DNA of 64,000 nt from Candidatus Amarobacter glycogenicus (GCA_016719395.1 JADJZF010000011.1:139534-203533), one strand, 5' to 3'. Numbered from the stretch's first letter, positions 9,890-19,845 are shown. A program made the numbers and translations. The notes: generated by a model from the letters alone, not told the origin.

Positions 9890-10257
9890 CCAACGTCCTT
9901 CTCATCGATGACGAAGCACCAATCGCCGATGTGCTCGCCCGTTCGCTTCGCGCGCACGGCAACACTGTGCGCGTCGCGTTCACAGGCATGGACGGCCTGC
10001 TCGCGCTCACCGAAGAAGTGCCCGACGTGATCCTGCTCGACATCAGCCTGCCGGACATCACCGGCTGGGAGCTTCTTCGCCGCCTCTCTCCTCTCGATCG
10101 CCAGAGAGTGCCGGTCATCGCCTACTCCGCATCGCCGCTGGCGCCCGCCAGGGTCGCGGAATTCAAACCGGCGGGCGTACTGACCAAACCCTTTCCGATC
10201 GGTGCACTGGTGCGCCTCGTCGATGAAGTGACTTCAAAGGACCACCGCGATGGCTGA
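9886..10257 (+). CDS. Stand-alone receiver-domain response regulator
   Basis: Single CheY-like domain, 123 residues: acidic DDE at 8-10, phosphoacceptor Asp52 in LLDISLP, and Lys101 in TKPF. There is no output domain, so it must work by protein contact or as a phosphate sink. TTG start overlaps the upstream stop; its own stop overlaps the start of the 27-residue peptide by 8 bases. Its position between kdpE and kdpF suggests a second phospho-acceptor for the Kdp sensor, which is inference. Confidence 0.8.
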   Translation: MTNVLLIDDEAPIADVLARSLRAHGNTVRVAFTGMDGLLALTEEVPDVILLDISLPDITGWELLRRLSPLDRQRVPVIAYSASPLAPARVAEFKPAGVLTKPFPIGALVRLVDEVTSKDHRDG

Positions 10258-10333
10258 CCTCGCCTTCCTCATACTGGGAATTGGCTCATTCGCCATCTTC
10301 TCCCTCAGCGCCGAATTCCTCAGAAGGATCTGA
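10250..10333 (+). CDS. 27-residue membrane peptide upstream of KdpF
   Basis: Encodes MADLAFLILGIGSFAIFSLS followed by AEFLRRI: one hydrophobic helix with a charged C-terminal tail. It overlaps the receiver gene and ends 4 bases before kdpF. Similar very short peptides just ahead of kdpF occur in other kdp operons, so a pump-associated subunit or stabiliser is plausible, but this is by position and shape only. Confidence 0.6.
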   Translation: MADLAFLILGIGSFAIFSLSAEFLRRI

Positions 10334-10337
10334 ACCC

Positions 10338-10427
10338 ATGAATGCCGAGAACCTCGCGGCCCTCATCATCAGCGTCGTCATCGGCGCCTACGTCCTTTAT
10401 TGCCTCTTCCGCCCCGAAGACCTGTGA
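10338..10427 (+). CDS. kdpF: K+-transporting ATPase subunit KdpF
   Basis: A 29-residue single-helix peptide, hydrophobic from about residue 6 and ending YCLFRPEDL, the typical (L/F)xRPE(D/R) end of KdpF. KdpF stabilises the KdpABC complex in the membrane. It lies 12 bases before kdpA. Confidence 0.85.
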   Translation: MNAENLAALIISVVIGAYVLYCLFRPEDL

Positions 10428-10439
10428 CGAGAAGGACGA

Positions 10440-12167
10440 ATGACGCTCTCTGACACCTCCTTCTTGATCGTGTACGTCGCGGTCCTCGTTGCCATCGCCA
10501 GGCCGCTCGGGCTCTTCATGATGGCTGTCTACGAGGGCCGGCGGACGCTTCTCCATCCCGTGATCCGGCCCCTCGAGGCCGGGATCTACCGCGTCGCCGG
10601 CATCGACGAAAGGCGCGAGCAGGGCTGGCGAGCCTACCTTTTCGCCCTGCTCGGATTCAACCTCGCCGGGTTCCTGCTTCTCTACTTCATCCTGCGCGTC
10701 CAGGGCTCTTTGCCGCTGAACCCGGAGAACCTGCCGGGCATGAAGCCGAGTCTCGCGTTTAACGCCGCGGTCAGCTTCACAACGAACACCAACTGGCAGT
10801 CCGACGGCGGCGAAACGACCGCCAGCTACTTCTCCCAGATGGTCGGGTTCACCTTCCAGAACTTCGTTTCCGCCGCCGTCGGCATGGCGGTGCTCGTCGC
10901 CCTCATTCGGGGACTCTCGCGGCACTCGGCCAACACCGTGGGAAACTTCTGGGTCGACCTCACGAGGGGGACGCTCTACATCCTCCTGCCGATGTCCTTC
11001 ATCTTCGCCCTCTTCCTCGTCTCTCAGGGTGTCATCCAGAACTTCGACTCCTACAGGTCAGTAACCACCGTCGAAGGCGCCGAGCAGGTCCTCGCCATGG
11101 GCCCGGCTGCATCCCAGGTCGCCATCAAACAGCTGGGGACCAATGGCGGTGGGTTCTTCAACGCGAACTCGGCAGTGCCCTTCGAAAACCCAACTGCCTG
11201 GACGAACCTGCTCGAAATGCTGGCCATCCTGATCATCCCTGCCGGACTCGTCTACATGTACGGCAAGATGGTGGGTTCCACGCGCCACGGCTGGATCGTC
11301 TTCGGCGTCATGACGACCTGGCTGGTGATCATGGCCGTCGTTGCGAACGTCGCCGAACAGTCTGGCAACTCGAACCTCGCGGACGCCGGCGTGACCCAGG
11401 ACGCAGGCGACGGCCAGCCGGGCGGCAACATGGAAGGCAAGGAAGTCCGTTTCGGCATCGGCCAGTCCACGCTCTGGGCCAACGCCACCACGCTCGCCTC
11501 CAACGGCTCAGTCAACAGCATGCATGACTCCTACACGCCGCTCGGCGGGCTTGTGCCGATGGTCAACATGCTTACGAGCGAAGTTATCTTCGGCGGCGTG
11601 GGCTCCGGCATGTACGGCATGGTCATCTACATCATCCTCGCCGTGTTCATCGCCGGCCTCATGGTCGGGCGCACGCCGGAATACCTCGGCAAGAAGATCG
11701 AGGCGCGCGAAATGAAGGCCGTCATGCTTGGCGTCCTCGCCTTCTCCCTCGTCCTTCTGACCTGGACCGCCGTGGGCGCCGTTAACTCCTTCGGCACTGA
11801 CACAACCAATAACCTCGGACCACACGGCTTCTCCGAGATCTTCTACGCCTTCACTTCAGGCGCAGCCAACAACGGCTCGGCGTTCGCGGGCCTGGGCGTA
11901 AACGGCACCTTCTACAACGTGGGCATCGGTGTTTGCATGCTCGTCGGGCGCTTCCTCTTCATCGTCCCGGTGATGGTGATAGCGGGCAGCATGGCCGCCA
12001 AGAAGCGTGTCGCCCCCGGCCCTGGGACCTTCCCTACGGACGGTCTCGTCTTCGGGGGCCTGCTGTTCGGCGTCATCGTTATCGTCGGCCTCCTCACCTT
12101 CTTCCCGGCCATCTCCCTCGGTCCCGTCGTGGAGCACTTCATGCTCCGCGATGGCCTACTGTCCTGA
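10440..12167 (+). CDS. kdpA: K+-transporting ATPase subunit KdpA
   Basis: K+-selective channel-like subunit of the Kdp P-type pump, 575 residues, the usual length. Selectivity-filter-type repeats are visible: [33 protein letters not shown] and [10 protein letters not shown], each following a membrane helix as in the four-fold KdpA/SKT fold. ATG at 10440 follows GAGAAGGA. First large gene of the pump operon; 19 bases precede kdpB. Confidence 0.95.
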   Translation: MTLSDTSFLIVYVAVLVAIARPLGLFMMAVYEGRRTLLHPVIRPLEAGIYRVAGIDERREQGWRAYLFALLGFNLAGFLLLYFILRVQGSLPLNPENLPGMKPSLAFNAAVSFTTNTNWQSDGGETTASYFSQMVGFTFQNFVSAAVGMAVLVALIRGLSRHSANTVGNFWVDLTRGTLYILLPMSFIFALFLVSQGVIQNFDSYRSVTTVEGAEQVLAMGPAASQVAIKQLGTNGGGFFNANSAVPFENPTAWTNLLEMLAILIIPAGLVYMYGKMVGSTRHGWIVFGVMTTWLVIMAVVANVAEQSGNSNLADAGVTQDAGDGQPGGNMEGKEVRFGIGQSTLWANATTLASNGSVNSMHDSYTPLGGLVPMVNMLTSEVIFGGVGSGMYGMVIYIILAVFIAGLMVGRTPEYLGKKIEAREMKAVMLGVLAFSLVLLTWTAVGAVNSFGTDTTNNLGPHGFSEIFYAFTSGAANNGSAFAGLGVNGTFYNVGIGVCMLVGRFLFIVPVMVIAGSMAAKKRVAPGPGTFPTDGLVFGGLLFGVIVIVGLLTFFPAISLGPVVEHFMLRDGLLS

Positions 12168-12186
12168 ACGAAAGGTAGTCACGCAA

Positions 12187-14244
12187 ATGGCTGTCGTAGC
12201 CGTCGAAAAGCGCAAGAAGGCGAACGTCTGGACTCGGGAAATCCTTTCCCGCGCCATTCGCGATTCGCTCCTCAAGCTCGACCCTCGGACCCTCTACAGG
12301 AACCCGATCATGCTTATCGTCGAGTTCGGCGCCGCCCTGACATCGGTCCTCTACCTCCGTGACCTCGTAAGTGGCGAACCTTTCGACACCCTGCGGTTCG
12401 AGGCCCAGATCGCGATCTGGCTCTGGTTTACCGTGATCTTCGCGAACTTCGCCGAAGCTATCGCCGAGGGGCGCGGCAAAGCCCAGGCCGCCACGCTCCG
12501 GAAGACACGGACGCAGACAACCGCGCAGCGCGTGAAGGCCGATGGCACGCTCGAGACCGTCCCCTCTTCCGCACTCCGGAAGGGCGATATCGTCGTCGTC
12601 GGCCTGAACGAACTGATCCCGGGCGATGGCGATGTCGTGGAGGGGATCGCCTACGTCAACGAAGCTGCCATTACCGGTGAGTCGGCGCCCGTCCTGAAAG
12701 AACCCGGGACCGATATCCGGAGCTCCGTCACCGGCGGCACCACGGTCGTTAGCGACGAACTCCGGATCCGCATCACCGCCAACCCCGGTGAGACCTTCCT
12801 CGACCGAATGATTGGGCTTGTTGAAGGCGCGTCGCGGCAGAAGACCCCGAATGAAATCGCCCTGAACATCCTCCTGGCTGGCCTCACCTTCATCTTCTTG
12901 ATGGTCACCGTGACGCTCCAGCCGTTCGCGAACTACGCGGGCAACCTCATTTCGGTCGTTGTGCTCGTGGCCCTCCTGGTGTGTCTCATCCCGACTACCA
13001 TCGGCGGATTGCTCTCCGCCATCGGCATCGCCGGGATGGACCGCCTCGTACAGCGGAACGTGCTGGCGATGTCCGGGCGGGCGGTTGAAGCAGCCGGGGA
13101 CATCGACACCCTTCTTCTCGACAAGACAGGCACCATCACCTTCGGGAACCGGCTCGCGGCGGAGTTCATCGCGCTGGATGAACAGGGCAACGGACGTCTC
13201 ATCGAGGCAGCCGTCAGGTCGTCACTTCTGGATACAACGCCGGAGGGCCGGTCGATCCTCGATTTGGCGAAATCGCAGGGCTTCGGCAGCCTCGTCGCGA
13301 CGCTCGATGTCAGCGAAGGGGACTTCGTCCCGTTTGCCGCCGAGACTCGGATGAGCGGCATCCGGAGGGACGGCCGGGCAACGATGAAAGGGGCGGCCGA
13401 TGCCGTCGTCGCCGCGACCGGCAGGCCCGCACCCGCCGCTTACACCGCTGCCGTGCAGCGCATCTCGAGTGAAGGCGGTACGCCGTTGGGCGTGATCGAT
13501 GATGGCGAGATCCTCGGACTCGTCTACCTCAAGGACACCGTCAAGCCTGGCATGGCGGCCCGCTTCGAAGAGCTCCGAAGGATGGGCATCCGCACCATCA
13601 TGGTCACCGGCGACAACCCCCTCACGGCCGCCACCATCGCCAGGGAAGCCGGTGTAGATGACTTCATCGCCCAGGCCAGGCCGGAGGACAAGATCGCACG
13701 CATCCGCGAAGAGCAGGCGCAGGGCCGCCTCGTCGCGATGACTGGCGATGGCACCAACGATGCGCCCGCCCTCGCCCAGGCCGATGTCGGTGTCGCGATG
13801 AACAGTGGCACTCAGGCGGCCAAAGAGGCCGGCAACATGGTCGACCTTGATAGCGACCCGACGAAGCTCATCGAAATCGTGGGGATCGGCAAGCAGTTGC
13901 TGATGACCCGTGGCGCCCTGACGACGTTCAGCATCGCCAACGACGTGGCGAAGTACTTCGCCATCCTCCCGGCAGCGTTCGTCGTCTCCTACCCGGTGCT
14001 CGATACGCTCAACATCATGCGCCTCGAGAGCCCCGAGAGTGCCATCCTCTCCGCCATCATCTTCAACGCCCTCGTCATCATCGCCCTTGTCCCGCTGGCC
14101 CTCCGCGGTGTGGCCTACAAGCCGATCGGCGCAGGCCCCCTGCTGGCCCGCAACGCCCTCATATACGGTCTCGGCGGCATCGCCGTCCCGTTCATCGGGA
14201 TCAAACTCATCGACATGTTCGTCAACCTGGCCCACCTGGCCTGA
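12187..14244 (+). CDS. kdpB: K+-transporting ATPase subunit KdpB
   Basis: Catalytic P-type ATPase subunit, 685 residues. Phosphorylated Asp312 in DKTGT, TGES in the actuator domain, the nucleotide-binding region (KGAADAV) and [17 protein letters not shown] in the hinge are all present. ATG at 12187 was chosen over an earlier in-frame codon inside kdpA because [11 protein letters not shown] matches the usual short KdpB leader. Hydrolyses ATP to drive K+ import through KdpA. Confidence 0.95.
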   Translation: MAVVAVEKRKKANVWTREILSRAIRDSLLKLDPRTLYRNPIMLIVEFGAALTSVLYLRDLVSGEPFDTLRFEAQIAIWLWFTVIFANFAEAIAEGRGKAQAATLRKTRTQTTAQRVKADGTLETVPSSALRKGDIVVVGLNELIPGDGDVVEGIAYVNEAAITGESAPVLKEPGTDIRSSVTGGTTVVSDELRIRITANPGETFLDRMIGLVEGASRQKTPNEIALNILLAGLTFIFLMVTVTLQPFANYAGNLISVVVLVALLVCLIPTTIGGLLSAIGIAGMDRLVQRNVLAMSGRAVEAAGDIDTLLLDKTGTITFGNRLAAEFIALDEQGNGRLIEAAVRSSLLDTTPEGRSILDLAKSQGFGSLVATLDVSEGDFVPFAAETRMSGIRRDGRATMKGAADAVVAATGRPAPAAYTAAVQRISSEGGTPLGVIDDGEILGLVYLKDTVKPGMAARFEELRRMGIRTIMVTGDNPLTAATIAREAGVDDFIAQARPEDKIARIREEQAQGRLVAMTGDGTNDAPALAQADVGVAMNSGTQAAKEAGNMVDLDSDPTKLIEIVGIGKQLLMTRGALTTFSIANDVAKYFAILPAAFVVSYPVLDTLNIMRLESPESAILSAIIFNALVIIALVPLALRGVAYKPIGAGPLLARNALIYGLGGIAVPFIGIKLIDMFVNLAHLA

Positions 14245-14255
14245 GGCACAAGCAC

Positions 14256-14909
14256 ATGGAAAACGCACTCCGGGATATCCGCCGCGAACTCCGGCCGTTG
14301 TTCGCCATCACAGTCCTCCTCCTCCTCCTCACTTCGGTTGCATATCCCCTCGCCGTGACCGGGATCGGACAGGCCGTGTTCAACCGCCAGGCGAACGGCA
14401 GCTTCATCGAAGTCAACGGACGACCGGTAGGTTCCAGTCTCGTCGGCCAGAGCTTCACCGGAGACCAGTATTTCCAGGGCCGCCCTTCGGCCGCGGGGGC
14501 CGGTTACGACGCAGCGAGTTCGAGTGGCTCGAATCTCGGGCCAACCAGCGCGAAGTTCATCGAAGGGAGCGAGGATGATCCCGCCACAGCCGAAGTGGAT
14601 GAGTCCTTCGCCGGGATCGCCCAGCGCGTCGCCGCCTTCCGCGAATCCAACGGTCTCGCAGCTGATGCCACCCTGCCCGCAGATTCCGTCACCGCTTCTG
14701 GCAGCGGCCTCGACCCCCACATCTCGCCGGCGACAGCAGGCTTGCAGGTCGCCCGCGTAGCCGCGGCACGCGGTACGTCCGAAGCCGCCGTGCGCCAGCT
14801 ACTCGATGCCTTCACGGAGGACGCCTTCCTCGGATTCATCGGTCAGCCGCGAGTGAACGTCCTGAAACTCAACATTGCCATGGACGAGAGGTTCCCGCTC
14901 CAGCCATGA
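14256..14909 (+). CDS. kdpC: K+-transporting ATPase subunit KdpC
   Basis: 217 residues: one N-terminal membrane helix (about 15-37) and an extracytoplasmic domain carrying YFQGRPSAAG, SGSNLGP and SGSGLDPHISPATA, the family hallmarks. Assists nucleotide binding and assembly of the pump. Starts 11 bases after kdpB; stop overlaps the following start (ATGA). Confidence 0.95.
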   Translation: MENALRDIRRELRPLFAITVLLLLLTSVAYPLAVTGIGQAVFNRQANGSFIEVNGRPVGSSLVGQSFTGDQYFQGRPSAAGAGYDAASSSGSNLGPTSAKFIEGSEDDPATAEVDESFAGIAQRVAAFRESNGLAADATLPADSVTASGSGLDPHISPATAGLQVARVAAARGTSEAAVRQLLDAFTEDAFLGFIGQPRVNVLKLNIAMDERFPLQP

Positions 14910-16024
14910 GAGACCCAGAAGACCTTCGACCTGACCCCGAGACGCTCCTGCGAATTGCTCAACGGCAGGAACGGGCGTCCAGCCGCGGCCGCCTGAGGGT
15001 CTACCTCGGCGCGGCGCCCGGAGTCGGGAAGACCTATGCCATGCTCCAGGAAGGACAGCGACGCAGAAAACGCGGGACGGACGTGGTTGTGGGGTTCGTC
15101 GAAACCCACTCCCGACCACTGACGGCCGAAGCCCTGGAGGGCCTCGAAGTCGTGCCCCGCAAGTCGATCGTGTACCAGGGTGTGACTCTCGAGGAGATGG
15201 ACCCCGAACGAGTCATCGCCCGGCGCCCTCAGGTCGTCCTCGTCGATGAACTTGCCCACACCAATGCACCGGGTTCGAAACACGAAAAGCGCTGGGAAGA
15301 CGTCGAGGACATCCTGGAGGCCGGGATCACGGTCATCACCACCGTGAACATCCAGCATCTCGAGAGCCTGAACGACGTTGTCGCCGGGATCACCGGCATC
15401 CGCGTGCGGGAAACGGTGCCGGACCGCGTGGTGGATGACGCCGACGAGGTCGAGATCGTCGACATCTCGCCAGAGGCGCTCCGTTCCCGCATGCGCCACG
15501 GGAACATCTACCCGCCCGAACAGGCCGCCCGCGCGCTCGAGAGCTTCTTCCAACCCGGGAATCTCGCGGCCCTGAGGGACCTGGCGCTGCGCCGCGTCAC
15601 GAGCGAAGTCGAAGGTCGGCTCACCGAATACATGCAGGAGCACGGCCTCCGCGGCTGGGAGACCAGCGAACGCGTCCTGGTGCTCCTCGACAACTCGCCG
15701 GAGTCTGAGCACGCTCTGCGGCGCGCCTGGCGAATGGCCCACGCCTACAACGGCGACCTACTCGCCGCTTACCCGTCCTACCTCAAGAAAGAGTCCGGGA
15801 TGATTCACATCCTGACCGTTGCCCAGGACCTGAACGCCGTCCTCAAAGAACTACCCGGGGACGACGTGATGTCGGGACTGTCCCGGGTCATACTCGAACA
15901 GAACATCATTCACGTGGTCCTCCTGCATGTGCCAAGGCGATCCTGGAGCCTCGGTCGCGGTCTTGCCGACCGCCTCCTCGAGGTGCATCCCCAGATCGAT
16001 GTCCACCTTGTTTCGAAGCGGTAG
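14906..16024 (+). CDS. kdpD: N-terminal half of KdpD (KdpD + UspA-like domains) as a separate protein
   Basis: 372 residues matching only the cytoplasmic N-terminus of KdpD: Walker A GAAPGVGKT at 35-43, FVETHSRP, VLVDELAHTNAPGS and TTVNIQHLESLND, then a UspA-like domain from about residue 255 (VLVLLDNSPESEHALRRA...). It ends cleanly at HLVSKR before any membrane helix. Translationally coupled to kdpC (ATGA). The sensor-kinase half is 7 kb upstream at 7272, so signalling would require association of the two polypeptides. The domain may sense c-di-AMP or K+ as reported for KdpD homologues; that is inference. Confidence 0.9.
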   Translation: MRDPEDLRPDPETLLRIAQRQERASSRGRLRVYLGAAPGVGKTYAMLQEGQRRRKRGTDVVVGFVETHSRPLTAEALEGLEVVPRKSIVYQGVTLEEMDPERVIARRPQVVLVDELAHTNAPGSKHEKRWEDVEDILEAGITVITTVNIQHLESLNDVVAGITGIRVRETVPDRVVDDADEVEIVDISPEALRSRMRHGNIYPPEQAARALESFFQPGNLAALRDLALRRVTSEVEGRLTEYMQEHGLRGWETSERVLVLLDNSPESEHALRRAWRMAHAYNGDLLAAYPSYLKKESGMIHILTVAQDLNAVLKELPGDDVMSGLSRVILEQNIIHVVLLHVPRRSWSLGRGLADRLLEVHPQIDVHLVSKR

Positions 16025-16032
16025 AGCGCCAA

Positions 16033-16047
16033 CCCCGCCGACGGCGG
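16033..16047 (+). terminator. Short GC-rich hairpin after kdp operon
   Basis: CCCGCC-GAC-GGCGGG immediately after the kdpD N-half stop. No T-run follows, so a rho-independent terminator is only possible. Confidence 0.35.
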
Positions 16048-16152
16048 GCGGCTGCCCACGGCCAGCGCGCACCGCCTCGAGACGGTCGAGCGAGCGTTTG
16101 AAACCCTGGTGCAAAGCTTGAATCGCGCCAGCAGGCCCGCAGAGCGGACGCG

Positions 16153-16199
16153 AAGGTGGACTGACACCGTTCTCGAACGATATCGTGTCAGTCCACCTT
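16153..16199 (+). repeat. Perfect 15-bp inverted repeat upstream of tRNA-Arg
   Basis: AAGGTGGACTGACAC at 16153-16167 is matched exactly by GTGTCAGTCCACCTT at 16185-16199, with a 17-base loop that itself contains CGTTC-TC-GAACG. It may be the real terminator of the kdp transcript, a binding site or a small hairpin RNA. It ends 18 bases before the tRNA. Confidence 0.65.
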
Positions 16200-16217
16200 G
16201 CCGCAGCAAATCCAGGC

Positions 16218-16291
16218 GCCCCCGTAGCTCAGCGGATAGAGCAGTGGTTTCCTAAACCATGTGCGCAGGTTCGATTCCTGCCGGGGTACCA
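16218..16291 (+). tRNA. tRNA-Arg (anticodon CCU)
   Basis: Cloverleaf with D-arm GCTC/GAGC, anticodon loop TTCCTAA and T-arm GCAGG-TTCGATT-CCTGC, CCA encoded. The 5' acceptor strand is GCCCCCG; the 3' strand reads CGGGGTA before CCA, which pairs only if one G is added (CGGGGGT then A). The missing G in a run of four suggests a one-base deletion in the sequence. Reads AGG codons. Confidence 0.93.
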
Positions 16292-16313
16292 ATCAAGACC
16301 GCACCGCCAACCC

Positions 16314-17111
16314 CTACCCGACCCCCGAACCGCCGTCCACCGGCAGCGAGATCCCCGTGATGAACTTCGCTTCGTCCGAGTGCAGAAAGAGCGCCGCATA
16401 GGCGATGTCCCAGCCCGTGCCCATCTTTCGCCCGAGCGGCACCTGCCGGTCCCGATCCGCGATGACCTGGTCCCGCGGTGTCCCGGCCAGCACCCGCGGT
16501 TCGATCGCCATCGGCGTGTTCATCAGCCCCGGCAAGATCGTGTTCGCCCTGATGCCGTAACGAGCGTTCGCCCCTGCGATGTTCTCGGTCAGCGCGATCA
16601 CCGCGGCCTTCGTCGCCTTGTACCCCAGGTAAGGGTAAGCGTGGCGGACCGCCATCGAGGAGATGTTCACGATCGAACCGGTCTCCTGCTTACGCATCAC
16701 CGGGATGGCGTGCTTGCAGGCGAACCACATCCCCCGCAGGTTCACGTCCACGATCCGGTCGAACGCTTCCGCTTCCAGTTCGGTTGCCGGCGCATCGCCC
16801 AGTGCGAGACTCGCCCCAACGTTGTTGTGCAGGATGTCAATGCGCCCGTACGCGCTCGCACACGCCTGAATCGCTGCCTTCACCTGTGCCTCGGACACCA
16901 CGTCGGCGACGAATGCCTGCGCCTCGCCGCCCTTCACCCGGATCATCTCGACCGTGTCCACCGCCGACTTCTCGTCGCGGTCCACCACCAACACTTTCGC
17001 CCCTTCGGACGCGAGAAGCACCGCCGTCGCTCGTCCGTTGCCTATCGTCTCACCAGGCGTCTGTCCGGCGCCGAACACGATCGCCACTTTGTCCTTCACC
17101 CGGTCTGCCAT
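16314..17111 (-). CDS. SDR family oxidoreductase with extended cofactor loop
   Basis: 265 residues. The cofactor motif is unusual: FGAGQTPGETIGNGRA, longer than the usual TGxxxGIG. The catalytic set is otherwise regular (NNVG, SSMA...Y.A.K, SIVNISS) and the C-terminus ends LPVDGGSGVG. A close relative with the same loop type is at 19987. ATG at 17111 is preceded by GAGGAGG. Convergent with the tRNA; downstream of the nitronate-monooxygenase-like gene on the same strand. Substrate unknown, catabolic context. Confidence 0.85.
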   Translation of the reverse strand: MADRVKDKVAIVFGAGQTPGETIGNGRATAVLLASEGAKVLVVDRDEKSAVDTVEMIRVKGGEAQAFVADVVSEAQVKAAIQACASAYGRIDILHNNVGASLALGDAPATELEAEAFDRIVDVNLRGMWFACKHAIPVMRKQETGSIVNISSMAVRHAYPYLGYKATKAAVIALTENIAGANARYGIRANTILPGLMNTPMAIEPRVLAGTPRDQVIADRDRQVPLGRKMGTGWDIAYAALFLHSDEAKFITGISLPVDGGSGVG

Positions 17112-17274
17112 CGAACTCAGCCTCCTCGGTTGTTCGCGAACTCTACCGGAGTGCGCGATGCCCGACGCAGCGTCCCGCTCCGGACATGTTGGAGGAGTCA
17201 CCTTGAGGAGAGAGAAGATAGGGTGCCTCGGCCGCCTTGCGAATCTCTATCGCCCGGTTGAAACTCGGCAGAAT

Positions 17275-18753
17275 TCAGGACGCTGCGGGTTCCCGGACCG
17301 GCGACATGATCGCTCGGACGACATCTTCCGCCGAGTAGCTGCCGTCGGCCTGCACTTCGAGCTGCTTGTAGAACCCGGTGTCTTTCCCAAGCGTGACAAT
17401 GAACGGTTCTTCTCCGGTCCTCGTCGACTGGCCGTATCCGGCGGCGGAGCCAAGCCCGTTGCAAAGACAAACCTTCGCTTCGGCGTCGGCTGCGTTACCA
17501 CCTTTTTTCACATAGGCGTCGACTGCTTCCGCGGGACACCGGAAGCCGACTCCGCCGCCTTCCGATTCATCCTTCTGGTACGCCTGGGTCAGGTGCCCGA
17601 TGTTGCAGATGCGCTGGCGATTCTCGTAAACGGATAGCTCCGACAGGCTGCCTTCAAGCTGGACCACCTGGAAGGGGAAGCCCGAGGGCGATGCGGTCGC
17701 GCTCGTCTTCACGTCGAGCGAGTCGGTAGCGATTCGCTGCCTCAATTCGCGCTTGATGTCTTCTCGCAGCGCCGACTCGTTGCACAGCGCGAACGCCGAC
17801 CCCACCTGCACGCCGGTCGCCCCGAGGCACTTCGCTTCGGCCAGCCGGCCCGGGCTCCCATATGACCCGGCGAGCCAGAACGGCTTACCAATTTCAGCCA
17901 GCTTCTCCAGGTCGGGCCGGTCGCGCTCCCCGTAAATCGGCTGGCCGTCGTCCGCCAGAGTCTTCCCGCGGGCAGGGGCGTTGTGTCCGCCCGCGCTCGG
18001 CCCTTCCATCACGAAGCCATCGACTTCGACCGTCGCCGCGAGCCGCATCGCCAGGGCATGGTGCGAAGCGATGAGCAGGAACTTCGGGCGCTTGAGGCAC
18101 TTCCCCGCAGGCACGAACTCCCTCGGGTCGAGCTTCAGGGTCACTTTCTCGCTGCTGCCTTCAACGTCCATCCGGTAGCTCGCCGGTTCGTTGCGCGCGA
18201 AACTCGCGAGGACGGCCGGGACCTGGTGCGGGATCCCGGCGCCGACGAGCACGTAGTCGACGCCCGCCATCATCGCCCCAAGCAACACTGGGAGATGCAT
18301 CAGCTGGACTTTTTCGAGCACGTTGATCCCGATGGGCCCGCTGTGCCCCTCTTTGGCGAGCCACACTTCCACAAAGGCCGAGGCAACCGCCAGCTTCGTC
18401 ATCTTCGATTTTGTCGCTTTGCTGCCGTTGACCAGGACCTCGGGCTTCGGCGGTAGCTTCCGCCGGCCGCGAGCCTTGGATGGGTCGCGTACCGCGTACT
18501 GGTCCATGATCTCGCTGGCAGCTTCTGGATCGAAGGCGTTCAATGCCCGCGCGACATCCTTGTCACCCGCCTGTAAACGGTCCACAAGGATGACCGGGAG
18601 GCCGGTCCCGGAGACCACGCCGAGCACGTTCGCTCCCAGGCGCTGGCCGGCCATGGCCACAGCTCGCGCCAACCGCCAGCTTGAAACTCCGACGCCCATC
18701 CCTCCCTGGATCAGTTCAGGCAGGCGGGGTGAGTTCGTTGGACGTTGTCGCAT
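17275..18753 (-). CDS. Nitronate monooxygenase-like flavoprotein
   Basis: 492 residues, TIM-barrel FMN protein of the 2-nitropropane dioxygenase family. IQGGMGVGVSSWRLARAVA at the N-terminus, the central MEGPSAGGHNAP loop and the AKCLGATGVQVGSAFALCNES segment are family features. It is longer than typical nitronate monooxygenases (about 330-380), with an extended N-terminal half and a Cys-containing C-terminal segment (VCLCNGLGSAAGYG), resembling the larger PfaD-like branch. The reaction could be nitronate oxidation or another FMN-dependent oxidation/reduction. Neighbouring SDRs and an amidohydrolase suggest catabolism of an organic acid or nitro compound. Confidence 0.75.
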   Translation of the reverse strand: MRQRPTNSPRLPELIQGGMGVGVSSWRLARAVAMAGQRLGANVLGVVSGTGLPVILVDRLQAGDKDVARALNAFDPEAASEIMDQYAVRDPSKARGRRKLPPKPEVLVNGSKATKSKMTKLAVASAFVEVWLAKEGHSGPIGINVLEKVQLMHLPVLLGAMMAGVDYVLVGAGIPHQVPAVLASFARNEPASYRMDVEGSSEKVTLKLDPREFVPAGKCLKRPKFLLIASHHALAMRLAATVEVDGFVMEGPSAGGHNAPARGKTLADDGQPIYGERDRPDLEKLAEIGKPFWLAGSYGSPGRLAEAKCLGATGVQVGSAFALCNESALREDIKRELRQRIATDSLDVKTSATASPSGFPFQVVQLEGSLSELSVYENRQRICNIGHLTQAYQKDESEGGGVGFRCPAEAVDAYVKKGGNAADAEAKVCLCNGLGSAAGYGQSTRTGEEPFIVTLGKDTGFYKQLEVQADGSYSAEDVVRAIMSPVREPAAS

Positions 18754-18843
18754 TGTTTCTATGGTAAGGCAGCCTCGGGCTAGCGTCAGTGCGTCCGCCT
18801 ACACGCCTGCGCCGGGCGCACGCACCAATCCCGTTGCCGGCCG

Positions 18844-19845
18844 TCAAATCCGGTAGAACCTTGCTGCCGTCCCGTAGAACATCGCGTCCTTTTCCTCTTC
18901 CCGGAAGCCGGCCGCGATCCGCTTGAACGCGTTCCAGAGCACTGCATAACTCACGCTCACTTTGTCCACCGGGAAGTTGCTCTCGAACATGCACCGCTCC
19001 GGCCCGAACCGGTCGATCGTGTACTCATAGTAATGCCGTGTCGCATCCACCAGCTCCTGGGAAGTTGGCGGCGCCGGCCGCTTGTCCCAGCCGAATCCGT
19101 TCAGCGGCATGTTCAGTCCCCCGAGCTTCGCCACCACGTTCGGGCACTTCGCCAGGTCATCGATCGCTGGCTTCCACTGGTCGAAGACCTCTTTCTGCTT
19201 CCCTGCGAACGGCCCGATGCCAAGCGGTCCTCCGAAGTGATCGAGCACGATGGGCGTCTCCGGGAACGCACGCGCCAGGTCGGTGAGCTCCGGGATCTGC
19301 GGGTGGTAGAGCCACGCTTCAAAGGTCAGTCCCAGGCGCCCAAGGTGCGCGTACCCCTCCCGGAACTTCGCGTCCATCAGGAGGCCCTCCGGTGGGTTCG
19401 TGTGCGAGTTCCGGATGTCCGCGCTGGCGTGCCACCCGGCAGCGTGCCGGATCCCACGAAACCGGTTCGCGCTCGCGTCGATGTGCGCCGTCAGTACTGG
19501 TGCGACCGCGTCGCCGAGTGCGAGGTCCGCGAACCCGATGATCCCCGCGCACGCTCGCATCGGTCCATACCCGCCGCTCGCACTCATCGCCGCCACGCCC
19601 TGCACGAACTCCGTCTCGCCAACTGGCCGCATCGCCTCGGAGCCGTCCGCCCGGTACATCGAAAGGCACTCGATGAAGACGGTGCTGACGATGTTGTGGC
19701 CGCTACCGGTGTCCGCCAGGAGTTCATCCAGCAGGTAGCGGTTGCCGCCCCGGTCCCAGAGGTGGTGGTGGGGGTCGCAGATCCTGCGTCCCGGTTCCAG
19801 CGTCTCTTCCTGGACCTGGTTGAGCCAATCAGTTGAGTCGGGCAT
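18844..19845 (-). CDS. Amidohydrolase family protein (TIM-barrel, LigI/ACMSD-like)
   Basis: 333 residues of the amidohydrolase-2 family. The N-terminal metal motif appears as DPHHHLWDRGG (about residue 24); VLDHFGGP near the middle and ESNFPVDK near the C-terminus supply the remaining His/Asp. Members hydrolyse lactones or decarboxylate acids. I chose ATG at 19845 (MPDSTDWLNQVQ); an upstream in-frame start would extend it by 16 non-family residues. Divergent from the SDR at 19987, sharing a 141-base intergenic region. Confidence 0.83.
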   Translation of the reverse strand: MPDSTDWLNQVQEETLEPGRRICDPHHHLWDRGGNRYLLDELLADTGSGHNIVSTVFIECLSMYRADGSEAMRPVGETEFVQGVAAMSASGGYGPMRACAGIIGFADLALGDAVAPVLTAHIDASANRFRGIRHAAGWHASADIRNSHTNPPEGLLMDAKFREGYAHLGRLGLTFEAWLYHPQIPELTDLARAFPETPIVLDHFGGPLGIGPFAGKQKEVFDQWKPAIDDLAKCPNVVAKLGGLNMPLNGFGWDKRPAPPTSQELVDATRHYYEYTIDRFGPERCMFESNFPVDKVSVSYAVLWNAFKRIAAGFREEEKDAMFYGTAARFYRI

